Below are positions 42,576 through 51,340 of a stretch of DNA of 64,000 nt, piece after piece; position 1 is the first letter of the stretch; every line of letters begins with the position of its first letter. The stretch is taken from assembly GCF_900188175.1 (NCBI RefSeq), contig NZ_FZOQ01000022.1, forward strand, positions 28,121-92,120, in the 5' to 3' direction. The position numbers and the translations under genes are program-made. The DNA comes from Pontibacter ummariensis. Lineage in GTDB: Bacteria; Bacteroidota; Bacteroidia; Cytophagales; Hymenobacteraceae. Below the pieces are notes generated by a model. The model was not told where the DNA came from. It was given only the letters and a program-made list of their open reading frames with translations, and did no database searches.

Positions 42576-44768
42576 GTGAGCGATAAAATTAAGACAGCCC
42601 ATAGGTTGGAGCCAGGGGAGACGGTAGAAAAACCGGTGCAAAGCGTTTTGGCGATCTTTAACAAAGCGCAAGGCCGTGTGAGGGAGATGCTAATGAAGGG
42701 CTTGCCTTTGCAGGAGGTATTAGATGAACTCATTCGGGTCATACAGGAAACACATCCTGATATGCGGGGCTCTGTACTTGCCTTGAATGCCGCCCAAGGA
42801 ACTTTACACCCTGTTAGTGGACCGAGCTTATCGCAAGAGTACTCGGCTTTGATCAATGGTGCTTTCATTGGTCCAGAAAGCGGTTCTTGTGGTACGGCAG
42901 CTTTTACAAAAAGCCGTGTGCTGGTAGCCGATATCAGCCAAGACCCACTGTGGGCACAGTTCCGGAAGGCACTCGATTATGGTTTAAAAGCCTGCTGGTC
43001 GCATCCGATCTTCTCTGCTGAAGGAGAGGTATTAGGTACTTTCGCGATGTACTACACTTCCTTAAGAACCCCTACAACAGCAGAGGTAGAGCTTTTGGAG
43101 CTGGCGGCTGGTCTCGCAGGTACTGCTATAGAGTGGAAGCAAGTCCTTAACGAGCGTACATTGCTGGAGGGGGATTTGCGCAAAGCAAACGAGGAACTGC
43201 TAGAGCTAAATGCGGACCTGGATAAGCGGGTAAAGGAGCGAACAGCTGAACTGGTGTATCAAAGCCAGGTAAGGCAAACAGTTACGGATAATGCCACAGC
43301 AGCTTTGTTCATGAAAGACGAGTTCGGGTGCTGTACTTATATGAACCCGGCAGCACAGGCTATGACAGGATATACGTTGGAGGAAGTAGTAGGGCAGCCC
43401 TTGCATAACATCATCCATTACAGGCATCCTGATGGTAGCGCTTTTGATCTTGGAGACTGTGTACTGGAAAAGGCTCTTTTACAGAACATGAAGGTGAGGG
43501 GGCATGAGGATGTTTTCATCAGGAAAGACGGTAGCTTTTTCCCGGTTTCCTGTGCTGCAAGCCCTATCCAGGAGAACGGAAAGCTGATAGGTACTGTGGT
43601 GGAGGTCCGTGACGTGAGCCAGGAGAGGCGCGCGCAGCAGGAGGTGATGGAAAGCTCGGAAAGGTTTCGCCTGCTTCTGGAGGCCATGCCGCAGTTCGCC
43701 TGGACGGCTAAGCCTAATGGCCAGCTGGACTTTATCAGCACCCGTTGGATAGCCTACATTGGTGGCGATGAAGACGAGGGGCTGGGAGAAAGCTGGGTAA
43801 GATCGTTGCATCCGAAAGACACTGAGCACGCGTTACAAGCCTGGGCAAAAGCCCTGAACACGGGCAGTGATTATGAAGCAGAGTTTCGGGTGAGACGTTA
43901 TGACGGAACATACCGATGGTTTTTGGCGAGGGCTTTGCCTTTGACCTCAAAAGATGGAGAAGTGAAAAAGTGGTTTGGTACCACCACAGACATCCATGAA
44001 CAGCGCCTGGCTATTCAGAAGCTGGCCGAGGCACAGGAGCAACTCAAGCGCACAAACAATGAACTGAACCAAAAGAACCGGGAGCTAACACAGACTAACG
44101 CAGACCTGGACAATTTTGTCTATACCGCCTCACATGATTTGCGCGCGCCTATTATTAACCTGGAGGCCTTGCTGCAGGTGTTGGAGGAGGATTTGACTAG
44201 AGACACAGTAGTAGAGGTGTCGGGGCTATTGGGTATGATGAAGGGATCCGTATCGCGCTTTAAGAAAACGATAGAAGACCTGACGGATATTTCTAAAACG
44301 AAGAAGAGCCAAGCGGAGACTAAGGAGAACATTATCCTTAGTGAGTTGATGGAGGAAATAAGAGAAAGTGTACAGGAGCTCGTGAACATATCAGGTGTCA
44401 CGATAACAGGGGGCTTCTCGGAGGTTCCTCACTTCCTCTTTCCTCGCAAAAACCTGCGTAGCCTGGTTTATAATCTTGTTTCTAATGGGGTTAAGTACCG
44501 CTCGGCCGCGAGGCCCTCTGTTGTTAAGGTTTCTACGGCTAGGATAGGAGGCATGGTACGGCTGCGTGTACAGGATAACGGACTAGGAGTGGCTGTAGAA
44601 AACAAGGAGCACTTGTTTGGTATGTTCAAGCGCTTTCACGATCATGTGGAAGGTTCTGGCGTAGGGCTGTATATTGTAAAGCGCATTGTAGAAAACGCCA
44701 ATGGTTACATAGAGGTAGACAGCAAGCTAGGGAGCGGGACTACCTTTGATGTGTACCTGCCCATATAA
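42576..44768 (+). CDS. GAF/PAS sensor histidine kinase
   Basis: 730 residues from GTG 42576; upstream in-frame TTG codons (42525, 42528) are alternatives. Domains: GAF (about 45-190), coiled coil (about 195-228), PAS (about 235-350), PAS_3-type (about 360-478, including FRLLLEAMPQFAWTAK), coiled coil, HisKA with phosphoacceptor in FVYTASHDLRAPI (His about 520), and HATPase with the N box NLVSNGVKYR and VQDNGLGV and GSGVGLYIVKRI. No membrane segment, so a cytoplasmic sensor. No response regulator is present in the window, so it is an orphan kinase. Ligand unknown. Confidence 0.9.
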   Translation: MSDKIKTAHRLEPGETVEKPVQSVLAIFNKAQGRVREMLMKGLPLQEVLDELIRVIQETHPDMRGSVLALNAAQGTLHPVSGPSLSQEYSALINGAFIGPESGSCGTAAFTKSRVLVADISQDPLWAQFRKALDYGLKACWSHPIFSAEGEVLGTFAMYYTSLRTPTTAEVELLELAAGLAGTAIEWKQVLNERTLLEGDLRKANEELLELNADLDKRVKERTAELVYQSQVRQTVTDNATAALFMKDEFGCCTYMNPAAQAMTGYTLEEVVGQPLHNIIHYRHPDGSAFDLGDCVLEKALLQNMKVRGHEDVFIRKDGSFFPVSCAASPIQENGKLIGTVVEVRDVSQERRAQQEVMESSERFRLLLEAMPQFAWTAKPNGQLDFISTRWIAYIGGDEDEGLGESWVRSLHPKDTEHALQAWAKALNTGSDYEAEFRVRRYDGTYRWFLARALPLTSKDGEVKKWFGTTTDIHEQRLAIQKLAEAQEQLKRTNNELNQKNRELTQTNADLDNFVYTASHDLRAPIINLEALLQVLEEDLTRDTVVEVSGLLGMMKGSVSRFKKTIEDLTDISKTKKSQAETKENIILSELMEEIRESVQELVNISGVTITGGFSEVPHFLFPRKNLRSLVYNLVSNGVKYRSAARPSVVKVSTARIGGMVRLRVQDNGLGVAVENKEHLFGMFKRFHDHVEGSGVGLYIVKRIVENANGYIEVDSKLGSGTTFDVYLPI

Positions 44769-44794
44769 GACCTGAAAAAGGTCGATTCATAAAT

Positions 44795-44833
44795 AAAGCG
44801 AGGCAATCAATTCTGTGTTGCCTCGCTTTTTTA
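44795..44833 (+). terminator. intrinsic terminator after the histidine kinase
   Basis: AAAGCGAGGCAA (44795-44806) pairs with TTGCCTCGCTTT (44818-44829), followed by TTT. Confidence 0.85.
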
Positions 44834-44848
44834 TGTTGTTTGCCCCTG

Positions 44849-45424
44849 CTATGTCAGCTTTTGTTCTAGCAACAGTATCAGGATATGAATTACCTTGATG
44901 TGAATTTCCTGTACACGATCCGCGTAACCGAAGTGCGGTACGCGAACTTCTACGTCACATAGCGGTGCTAGCTTCCCTCCGTCTTTACCTGTTAGGCCTA
45001 CTACTTTCATACCTTTAGCCTTAGCAGCCTCAGCAGCTTTGATCACGTTGCCGGAGTTCCCGCTGGTACTGATGGCCAGCAGTACGTCGCCTGGGTTACC
45101 CAAGGCCTCTAAGTAGCGCGAAAAAATGAAGTCATAGCCATAGTCATTTCCCACGCAGCTCATATGACTCGGATCCGAGATAGAGATAGCTGGCAAAGCA
45201 CGTCTGTTGTCGCGGTAACGTCCTGTCAGCTCTTCGGCAAAGTGCATGGCATCGCACATAGACCCGCCGTTCCCACAGCTCAGAATTTTGCCACCATTGC
45301 TTATCGCTAGTGCCATGGTATCGGCTGCAGCCTCAACAGATGCTATGTTTGCTGCATCAGACAGAAACGCTGTAAGCACTTCCTGTGCCTGCGTTAGTTC
45401 TGCCAATATAGTGTTAGATGTCAT
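44849..45424 (-). CDS. gmhA: sedoheptulose-7-phosphate isomerase (SIS domain)
   Basis: 191 residues. A SIS-fold enzyme that converts sedoheptulose 7-phosphate to D-glycero-D-manno-heptose 7-phosphate, the first step of ADP-heptose synthesis for LPS cores and some glycans. Motifs are KILSCGNGGSMCDAMHFAEE, ELTGRYRDNR and LAISTSGNSGNVIKAAE; the C-terminus RVQEIHIKVIHIL carries the metal and active-site His residues. It lies 8 nt from the small membrane protein on its upstream side, near an MsbA-like exporter and a Wzi-like barrel. Confidence 0.93.
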   Translation of the reverse strand: MTSNTILAELTQAQEVLTAFLSDAANIASVEAAADTMALAISNGGKILSCGNGGSMCDAMHFAEELTGRYRDNRRALPAISISDPSHMSCVGNDYGYDFIFSRYLEALGNPGDVLLAISTSGNSGNVIKAAEAAKAKGMKVVGLTGKDGGKLAPLCDVEVRVPHFGYADRVQEIHIKVIHILILLLEQKLT

Positions 45425-45432
45425 TTAAGTCC

Positions 45433-45774
45433 TTATTTGCTGACTTCAGCCTTTTCTTCGACTTGGGCCCGCTGGTAGTTATTGCTTCTGAACTCCTGAC
45501 GTTTTTCATAGAGGTCAGCTTTCAGTTCATTTATTTTTAGCTGTGCCATGTGTTGTTCGTGCTTCAGGCCTGCCACGTGCACGCGGCTTACGAGCAGCCT
45601 TGCCAGCATAAGCACACCCCCCACAGCGGCTATAATTTTATATAAATCTAGAACCTGGTTTTCTGTGCTGATATTAAAAATAGTGTTCTCGTTGAGTACA
45701 GAGGTTAAAAGAAGTACTGTAAATACAACGTAGGCCAGTACCAATAAATCAAGAATCGCCTTGAGTGCTCTCAT
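45433..45774 (-). CDS. small membrane protein with coiled-coil tail
   Basis: 113 residues. Two membrane segments (about 5-26 and 47-64) precede a charged coiled-coil tail (HEQHMAQLKINELKADLYEK). No known domain is recognised. It is the first gene of a two-gene unit with gmhA. A perfect 11-bp inverted repeat (CATATTTTCTT, 45797-45807 and 45817-45827) lies 23 nt upstream of its start. Function unknown. Confidence 0.7.
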   Translation of the reverse strand: MRALKAILDLLVLAYVVFTVLLLTSVLNENTIFNISTENQVLDLYKIIAAVGGVLMLARLLVSRVHVAGLKHEQHMAQLKINELKADLYEKRQEFRSNNYQRAQVEEKAEVSK

Positions 45775-45796
45775 GTATTAGCTATTTCCTGTGCAA

Positions 45797-45827
45797 CATA
45801 TTTTCTTAAAATTAAGAAGAAAATATG
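45797..45827 (-). promoter_or_regulatory. 11-bp inverted repeat upstream of the gmhA unit
   Basis: CATATTTTCTT and AAGAAAATATG, separated by 9 nt. It lies between the ABC exporter stop (45900) and the 45774 start. It could be an operator or a weak terminator (no T run follows). Confidence 0.4.
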
Positions 45828-45899
45828 GCTTTTTCCTAGCGGTAGTAGCCTAATTAACAATTTTAGCGGTATGGCTGCTCTGTAAATACTATTTATCCA

Positions 45900-47738
45900 T
45901 TATGTCGTTAGCTGCATTTGGGTAAGTTTTGCGTACAAACCGCTCACCTGAAGTAACTCGTCATGGGTGCCCCGTTCTACTACCCGCCCTTCCTGTAGTA
46001 CCACAATTTCGTCGGCATGTTGGATGGTACTCAGGCGGTGCGCAATTACGATAGAGGTGCGGTTTCGCATCAGGTTAGTCAGTGCTTCCTGCACCAGCTT
46101 TTCTGACTCTGTGTCCAGTGCCGAGGTAGCCTCATCCAAGATCAGAATAGGCGGGTTCTTCAGGATGGCGCGGGCAATACTGATACGCTGCCGCTGACCT
46201 CCCGAAAGCTTACCGCCTCTGTCTCCGATTATGGTCTGGTAACCATCCTCCGTGTTCATGATAAAGTCGTGCGCATTAGCAATGCGGGCCGCTGCGACTA
46301 CTTCAGCCTCGGTGGCGTCTGTTTTGTTAAAAGCGATATTGTTAAAGATGGTGTCGTTAAAGAGTATTGGCTCCTGGGTCACCACCCCCATCTTATCCCG
46401 TACTGACTCCATGGTATAGTCCCGGATGTCGTGTCCGTCAATAAGAATAGCGCCTGCCGTAGGGTCATAAAAACGCGGAATAAGGTCTGCCAGGGTGGAC
46501 TTTCCACCCCCTGAAGGCCCTACCAACGCTACTGTTTTGCCTTTGGGTATGCGAATGTTTACGCTCTGCAGCACAGGCCTTTCTCCGTAGCCGAAATGCA
46601 CCCCCCTGAACTCGATCTGGTCCTTAAAGCTGGGAAGCACTTTAGCGTCGGGCTTGTTTACTACCAGTGGCTTGGTGTCAATTACCTGCAGTACGCGGTC
46701 TCCTGATACCAGTCCTCGCTGGATATTGCTGAAAGAGGAGGACATCGCCTTCGCTGGAACCAAGACCTGGGAGAAAAGGATGATGTAAGTAATAAACTCT
46801 GCAGGCTCCAACTCTGACTGTTGACTTAACACGAGGTTTCCGCCGTAGTAAAGCAGGCCTGCCACCACCGTTACCCCTAGAAACTCAGAAAGTGGCGAGG
46901 CTAGGTCCCGCTTGTTGGCGATGGAGCGCTGGATACGGGCATAACGGTTGTTTTGGTCCTGGAACTTGTTCAGGATGAATGGCTCAGCGTTGAAAGCCTT
47001 GATTACACGAATACCACTTAGAGTTTCGTCTATTATGGTAAGTATAAAGCTGAGTGAGCTTTGCCCTTGTTTTGCTTTGCGCTTAAGTTTTTTGGAAATG
47101 GCAGCAATCACACCCCCTGATAGCGGGAGCAGGATTAGTGTAAAGAGCGTTAGCTTAACTGACATGGTAAACAACACCACAAAAAAAGCGATGATGCTGA
47201 TAGGCTCACGGATTACCACGGTGAGGGTATTCACGACAGAGCTTTCCACCTCCTGGATGTCTACTGTCAGGCGTGTCATCAGGTCCCCTTTACGCTCATT
47301 TGAGAAGAAGCCTAGGTGCAGTTCCGTCACACGTTGGTAAACAGCATGTCGCATTTTCTTTACCACGTGTGCCCGTAGTTCCCCTACAATGCGGAAGGCC
47401 AGGTAGCGGAACAGGTTAGCCAGGAAGATAGAAACCACCACTACCACGCATACAAAAAGTAAGGCACCCTCGCGGCCTTCAGTCAGGATTACCTGACCAA
47501 AGTAATAGTTGAAGAAGTCAGTGAAAAAGCTCAGCTTAAAGCTGAATTCCGGGCGCTGTGTTACCATTGTAGCAGCTTCTTCGGTCCCTACCTGTGCAAA
47601 CAGCACATTGAGCAGGGGAATGATCAGCGCAAAGTTAAAGATACCGAAGATGATGCCCAGGATGGTGTAGATGGTATACAGTGGCACAAACCGGCTGTAA
47701 GGTTTGGCAAACTGGAGTATACGAAGGTATGTCTTCAT
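45900..47738 (-). CDS. MsbA-like ABC transporter, fused permease and ATPase
   Basis: 612 residues from ATG 47738; a GTG five codons upstream is less likely. Six membrane segments (about 1-330) precede the ATPase, with Walker A VALVGPSGGGKSTLADLIPR, signature GGKLSGGQRQRISIARAIL, Walker B ILILDEATSALDTE and the H-loop IVIAHRLSTIQHAD. Type IV exporters of this layout move lipid A or other lipids and drugs. Next to gmhA and a Wzi-like barrel, an envelope-lipid or glycan role is likely but not proven. Confidence 0.92.
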   Translation of the reverse strand: MKTYLRILQFAKPYSRFVPLYTIYTILGIIFGIFNFALIIPLLNVLFAQVGTEEAATMVTQRPEFSFKLSFFTDFFNYYFGQVILTEGREGALLFVCVVVVVSIFLANLFRYLAFRIVGELRAHVVKKMRHAVYQRVTELHLGFFSNERKGDLMTRLTVDIQEVESSVVNTLTVVIREPISIIAFFVVLFTMSVKLTLFTLILLPLSGGVIAAISKKLKRKAKQGQSSLSFILTIIDETLSGIRVIKAFNAEPFILNKFQDQNNRYARIQRSIANKRDLASPLSEFLGVTVVAGLLYYGGNLVLSQQSELEPAEFITYIILFSQVLVPAKAMSSSFSNIQRGLVSGDRVLQVIDTKPLVVNKPDAKVLPSFKDQIEFRGVHFGYGERPVLQSVNIRIPKGKTVALVGPSGGGKSTLADLIPRFYDPTAGAILIDGHDIRDYTMESVRDKMGVVTQEPILFNDTIFNNIAFNKTDATEAEVVAAARIANAHDFIMNTEDGYQTIIGDRGGKLSGGQRQRISIARAILKNPPILILDEATSALDTESEKLVQEALTNLMRNRTSIVIAHRLSTIQHADEIVVLQEGRVVERGTHDELLQVSGLYAKLTQMQLTT

Positions 47739-47884
47739 GAGAGTATAGAACACTGTCAGCCATTGTCAAAGGCCTACAGCAGATAGGGCAGCCTATACGG
47801 TGCCGGTACTACAGGTTAAATGTTGATAAGGCTGTTAGGGAATAACCCTTAAGCTGCAGCAAAGATACTTAATTAAAAGGCAGG

Positions 47885-47926
47885 AAAGTAAAAAGGTAGA
47901 GAGTTGCCTTTCTACCTTTTTACTTT
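47885..47926 (-). terminator. intrinsic terminator after the Wzi-like gene
   Basis: Perfect 16-bp stem: AAAGTAAAAAGGTAGA (47885-47900) with TCTACCTTTTTACTTT (47911-47926). Confidence 0.82.
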
Positions 47927-47947
47927 AGATGGTGGTATTGCTATTGA

Positions 47948-49618
47948 TTAAAATACATATAGTCGTGGCGCAATGTTCCAGCGGAAAGCAACGGAGGTGA
48001 AAACCGTGTTATGGTCTAAAGCATTTATTTCCGCATCCGATCTCCGGAGAACCTGCCTCAGGTCCAGGAACATATTATGCTTGAGTTGATAGGAGAGGGT
48101 CAGGTCCAGGAACAGCAGGTCTGTCGCAATACCCTGCCCTATTTCATTACCGTAACCTAAAGCGCGGTCGTAGTAAGAAAAGAGCACGTTGTTGCCGTAG
48201 TTCAAAGTGTCTGTCGCTGTTACTACGTCCTGGCCATAACGGGTAACAATCGCTTTGCCTGTAAGCATCAGACGTGGGAGCGGCTGATAGTACGCTATCC
48301 CGATCAACTCGTACAGGTTAGCGCCGATAGGGTGAGCCAATGGTTGGTTATAGTGTTGGTAATTCGTAAACTGGTCCTCGTGCTGGTAAGTATAAGGGCG
48401 TATAAGGTTTACCTCGCCCTGCAGGTCCAGGTTGTTCAACCCGAAAGCATCTATGTACTTAGCCCCGATTTGCCCGGCCTGCTTATTTGCCCACCAACCA
48501 TTACCTGCCGTAACTTCTCTTAGCTTAAACTCATCCAAGAATAGCTGGCCGTAAAGCTGTACACGGTCCCGTATGTTCCAGCGGAAGTCGGCGCCCAGCA
48601 TGGCATTGTCCTCACTTCCCAGACCTTGTTCGATACTTCTGTAGAAGATAATAGGGTTGAGGTATTGCAGTTCAAACTTTCCTTCGCCACGAGCAAAAAC
48701 AACTTGCTCAAACAGGCCCAGGTTAAAGTTATCTGTTATGTTAACTCCTAAGCGGTGTAGTGCCATGTACTTTTTAGGGAATAACAAATCCCCTTCGCCA
48801 CGGCGGTACTCAGAAGTTAACTCCTGAAACAAGTTCATGTAATGGATCTTCCAAACCTGCGTATTCAGTTTCAGGAAAAAGGCCGGAGGGGCAAAGTCTG
48901 AGTAAATTAATGAACGGTAGCCATCTCCTATAAACTGCCTGTCGTGCCCTAGCAGTATCTCTACATGATCGCTTAACGCATAGTTAATATAGCCCCGGGC
49001 CGTGGTGAAATCGTAGGCATTTTCTTTAAAGGGCTTCCACAGCGTTTCGTGCGGGACTACATTGTCCCGTTGGATACGGTCTATTACATAGCCTGGGAAA
49101 CGCGCCTGGGTTTCTCCTATAAAAGCGTAATAACCAAATCTGTCATCAATCGTGCCCTCTACTTGTACACCACGCGTGTTGATGTAACGAGTACCGTCCG
49201 TTTGGTTGTCCAGTCCCACCTCAAAGTGTAGCACCGGGTTTACACGAACCGTAAAGTTTTCATTCTCGAAGTGATAGAGATCTGTTCTATTGCGGAAGAA
49301 GTATTTTAGGATCGGCTTTTGGCTTTCATTAACCTCCAGCTCGGTATAGTTCCAATTGTCGTTGAGCAGGTACAGCGTGTTAAACTGGTCAACAGGGGTG
49401 GTGGCGTTACGCGCACTCACCTCCGCCAGCTCTGCCACATCCTGCCGGCCGTAGGGGCGGACCGCTGTCTGTAGTTCGGGTACCTGGTCGCCATACTTGA
49501 TCTGATAACGGTCTATCCAGTGGTATACATCGCGGTTGTAAGGAACGTATGTGTCCTGTGCCTGTGCGGCAAAGCTAAAAGCAAGGGTGAGTGCTAAGGC
49601 ACCAAACGTACTTTTCAT
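47948..49618 (-). CDS. Wzi-like outer-membrane barrel, capsule assembly family
   Basis: 556 residues. Signal peptide MKSTFGALALTLAFSFAAQA. The pattern VYHWIDRYQIKYG at the N-terminus, RGVQVEGTIDDRFGYYAFIG, HVEILLGHDRQFIGDGYRS and repeated strand motifs resembles the Wzi capsule-assembly family, which forms an 18-stranded barrel that binds capsule polymers. The gene is upstream of the MsbA-like exporter on the same strand. Alternatively it is another large outer-membrane barrel; no lectin site is defined. Confidence 0.75.
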   Translation of the reverse strand: MKSTFGALALTLAFSFAAQAQDTYVPYNRDVYHWIDRYQIKYGDQVPELQTAVRPYGRQDVAELAEVSARNATTPVDQFNTLYLLNDNWNYTELEVNESQKPILKYFFRNRTDLYHFENENFTVRVNPVLHFEVGLDNQTDGTRYINTRGVQVEGTIDDRFGYYAFIGETQARFPGYVIDRIQRDNVVPHETLWKPFKENAYDFTTARGYINYALSDHVEILLGHDRQFIGDGYRSLIYSDFAPPAFFLKLNTQVWKIHYMNLFQELTSEYRRGEGDLLFPKKYMALHRLGVNITDNFNLGLFEQVVFARGEGKFELQYLNPIIFYRSIEQGLGSEDNAMLGADFRWNIRDRVQLYGQLFLDEFKLREVTAGNGWWANKQAGQIGAKYIDAFGLNNLDLQGEVNLIRPYTYQHEDQFTNYQHYNQPLAHPIGANLYELIGIAYYQPLPRLMLTGKAIVTRYGQDVVTATDTLNYGNNVLFSYYDRALGYGNEIGQGIATDLLFLDLTLSYQLKHNMFLDLRQVLRRSDAEINALDHNTVFTSVAFRWNIAPRLYVF

Positions 49619-49860
49619 GTACAGTATCAGTTATAGGGATTGTGATGATGCAATGCGAATGTACTCTTTTAAAAGCTGTTTGTTCCGGGGAAAAGCCTGA
49701 ATTTATAAGATTCCAACAGTAAAAGCTACATAATTTAGCTGTTCTCTGTTAAGTACCCAGTAGTAGAACTTTTATGGGTGGGAATAACCTGTTCTTTTTT
49801 GCGTATCATCAGCGGTTTCATCTCTTCTTCTTTCATGGAAGGGTGCTTGAAACTTTGGTC

Positions 49861-49868
49861 TAATTTTG
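49861..49868 (+). promoter_or_regulatory. -7 box TAATTTTG upstream of upp
   Basis: Exact TAnnTTTG match, 58 nt upstream of ATG 49926. No -33 TTG at the usual spacing. Confidence 0.45.
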
Positions 49869-49925
49869 GCACAAGGCCTCTGCCTTACGTACCTTTAAGC
49901 CAATACAAATGCTTTGGCGCCTCTT

Positions 49926-50582
49926 ATGGAAAAGAACAAGCTCAACATCCTGATCAATACCCCCTCTTTAGCGAACCATTATGTTGCTGAACTACGTGAT
50001 ACCACCATTCAAAAAGACAGCATGCGCTTCCGACGTAACCTTGAGCGCTTAGGGGAACTGTTGGCCTACGAGATATCTAAAACCTTGCCTTATACCACGG
50101 CCACGCTTACCACTCCACTTGCTCAAACCGAGACAAAACTGCTAGCCGAACAGCCAGTATTAGCGACTATTCTGCGGGCAGGGCTGCCTTTGTACCAAGG
50201 CATGCTTAACTACTTTGATAAAGCCTACAGTACTTTTGTGGGAGCTTATCGGGTAGAGGAGGAAAATACGCAGCTGCAGATTAATATGGAGTACCTGGCC
50301 TCCACGAACCTGCATGATAAAATATTGATTCTTGCAGATCCTATGCTGGCAACCGGTAGGTCTTTGGTGGAGTCGTACCAAGGCATGCTACGGCATGGTA
50401 AACCCAAGCAGGTACATATTGCTGCTGCTATTGCGGCTCCTGAGGGACTGGCATATGTACAGCAGAAAGTACCGGAGGCCTACATTTGGCTTGGGGCACT
50501 AGATGACCATCTGAATGAGCGTTCCTATATTGTGCCAGGTCTTGGTGATGCCGGCGATCTGGCCTTTGGGCCTAAAGTGTAG
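49926..50582 (+). CDS. upp: uracil phosphoribosyltransferase
   Basis: 218 residues from ATG 49926; a TTG four codons upstream is an alternative. It converts uracil and PRPP to UMP in pyrimidine salvage. The PRPP-binding motif is ILADPMLATGRSLVESYQG, ILRAGLPLYQGM precedes it, and YIVPGLGDAGDLAFG is the C-terminal uracil-site motif. Length is normal. Confidence 0.95.
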   Translation: MEKNKLNILINTPSLANHYVAELRDTTIQKDSMRFRRNLERLGELLAYEISKTLPYTTATLTTPLAQTETKLLAEQPVLATILRAGLPLYQGMLNYFDKAYSTFVGAYRVEEENTQLQINMEYLASTNLHDKILILADPMLATGRSLVESYQGMLRHGKPKQVHIAAAIAAPEGLAYVQQKVPEAYIWLGALDDHLNERSYIVPGLGDAGDLAFGPKV

Positions 50583-50763
50583 CTCCAAACTTTGCCTGTA
50601 AGCCCTTATTACCACCTAATCCGTAAAGATTCGGTAATTAGCTGACTGGCTATAAAGCTTGTTAGAATAATTACAATTATTGCTGCTATCCTGTGCGTAT
50701 ACTTACGTATAATTTGTTATTTTGAGCGTTCTGTTTAGTAGAATACAATTTTAGTCCGAAGCG

Positions 50764-51231
50764 GTGCTAGTAGAAGTATTGAAGTACTTGTCGGTGTACC
50801 TGATAAGTATGGTGAAGTTTTTCGGAGGACCTGTGACGGGAATGTCACTAGGGCTGTCCTATATAGAGACTACAGCATTAACGGTGGCGGGGATGATGAC
50901 AAGTGTTATTATTTTTTCCATCATTGGCAGAGCCGTTTCAAAATGGTTCTCAAAACGAAGGCGCTCCAAGCGAAAGCCCATATTCAATAAAAAGAACCGC
51001 CGTATCGTGCAGGTCTGGAAACGCTTCGGTGTAACAGGCGTTGCCTTTCTGACCCCTGTTATCTTTACACCAATATTCGGCACTATTGTAGTGGCCCTCT
51101 TTGGGGCCTCCCGCAAGCATATTTTCATTCACATGCTCTGGAGCTCCATTTTTTGGAGTGCAGTTCTTAACCTGCTCGTTTTTAAGTTCGGCCATATGGC
51201 AGAGGGCCTGTTATTAAGTATCAAGTTTTAG
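50764..51231 (+). CDS. small multi-pass membrane protein of unknown function
   Basis: 155 residues from a GTG start. About four hydrophobic segments (about 5-25, 33-60, 90-115 and 120-148) flank a strongly basic cytoplasmic loop (SKRRRSKRKPIFNKKNRR). The pattern VTGVAFLTPVIFTPIFGTIV and the general layout recall COG2426-type small membrane transport-like proteins, but this is weak. The gene ends at a bidirectional terminator shared with the RNA helicase. Confidence 0.65.
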   Translation: MLVEVLKYLSVYLISMVKFFGGPVTGMSLGLSYIETTALTVAGMMTSVIIFSIIGRAVSKWFSKRRRSKRKPIFNKKNRRIVQVWKRFGVTGVAFLTPVIFTPIFGTIVVALFGASRKHIFIHMLWSSIFWSAVLNLLVFKFGHMAEGLLLSIKF

Positions 51232-51290
51232 TTTGATGCCGAGAGCAGATGAGCTACGCTCTAGTAAAAGAGTCTGATCGCGTTTGAAGA

Positions 51291-51340
51291 GAAATAAAAA
51301 AGGACAGCAACCTTCTCCAGTTGCTGTCCTTTTTTATTTC
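51291..51340. terminator. bidirectional terminator with a 21-bp perfect stem
   Basis: The stem starts GAAATAAAAAAGGACAGC (51291-51311 in full) and pairs with 51320-51340 around an 8-nt loop. A/T runs lie on both sides. It overlaps the last codons of the helicase gene. Confidence 0.88.
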
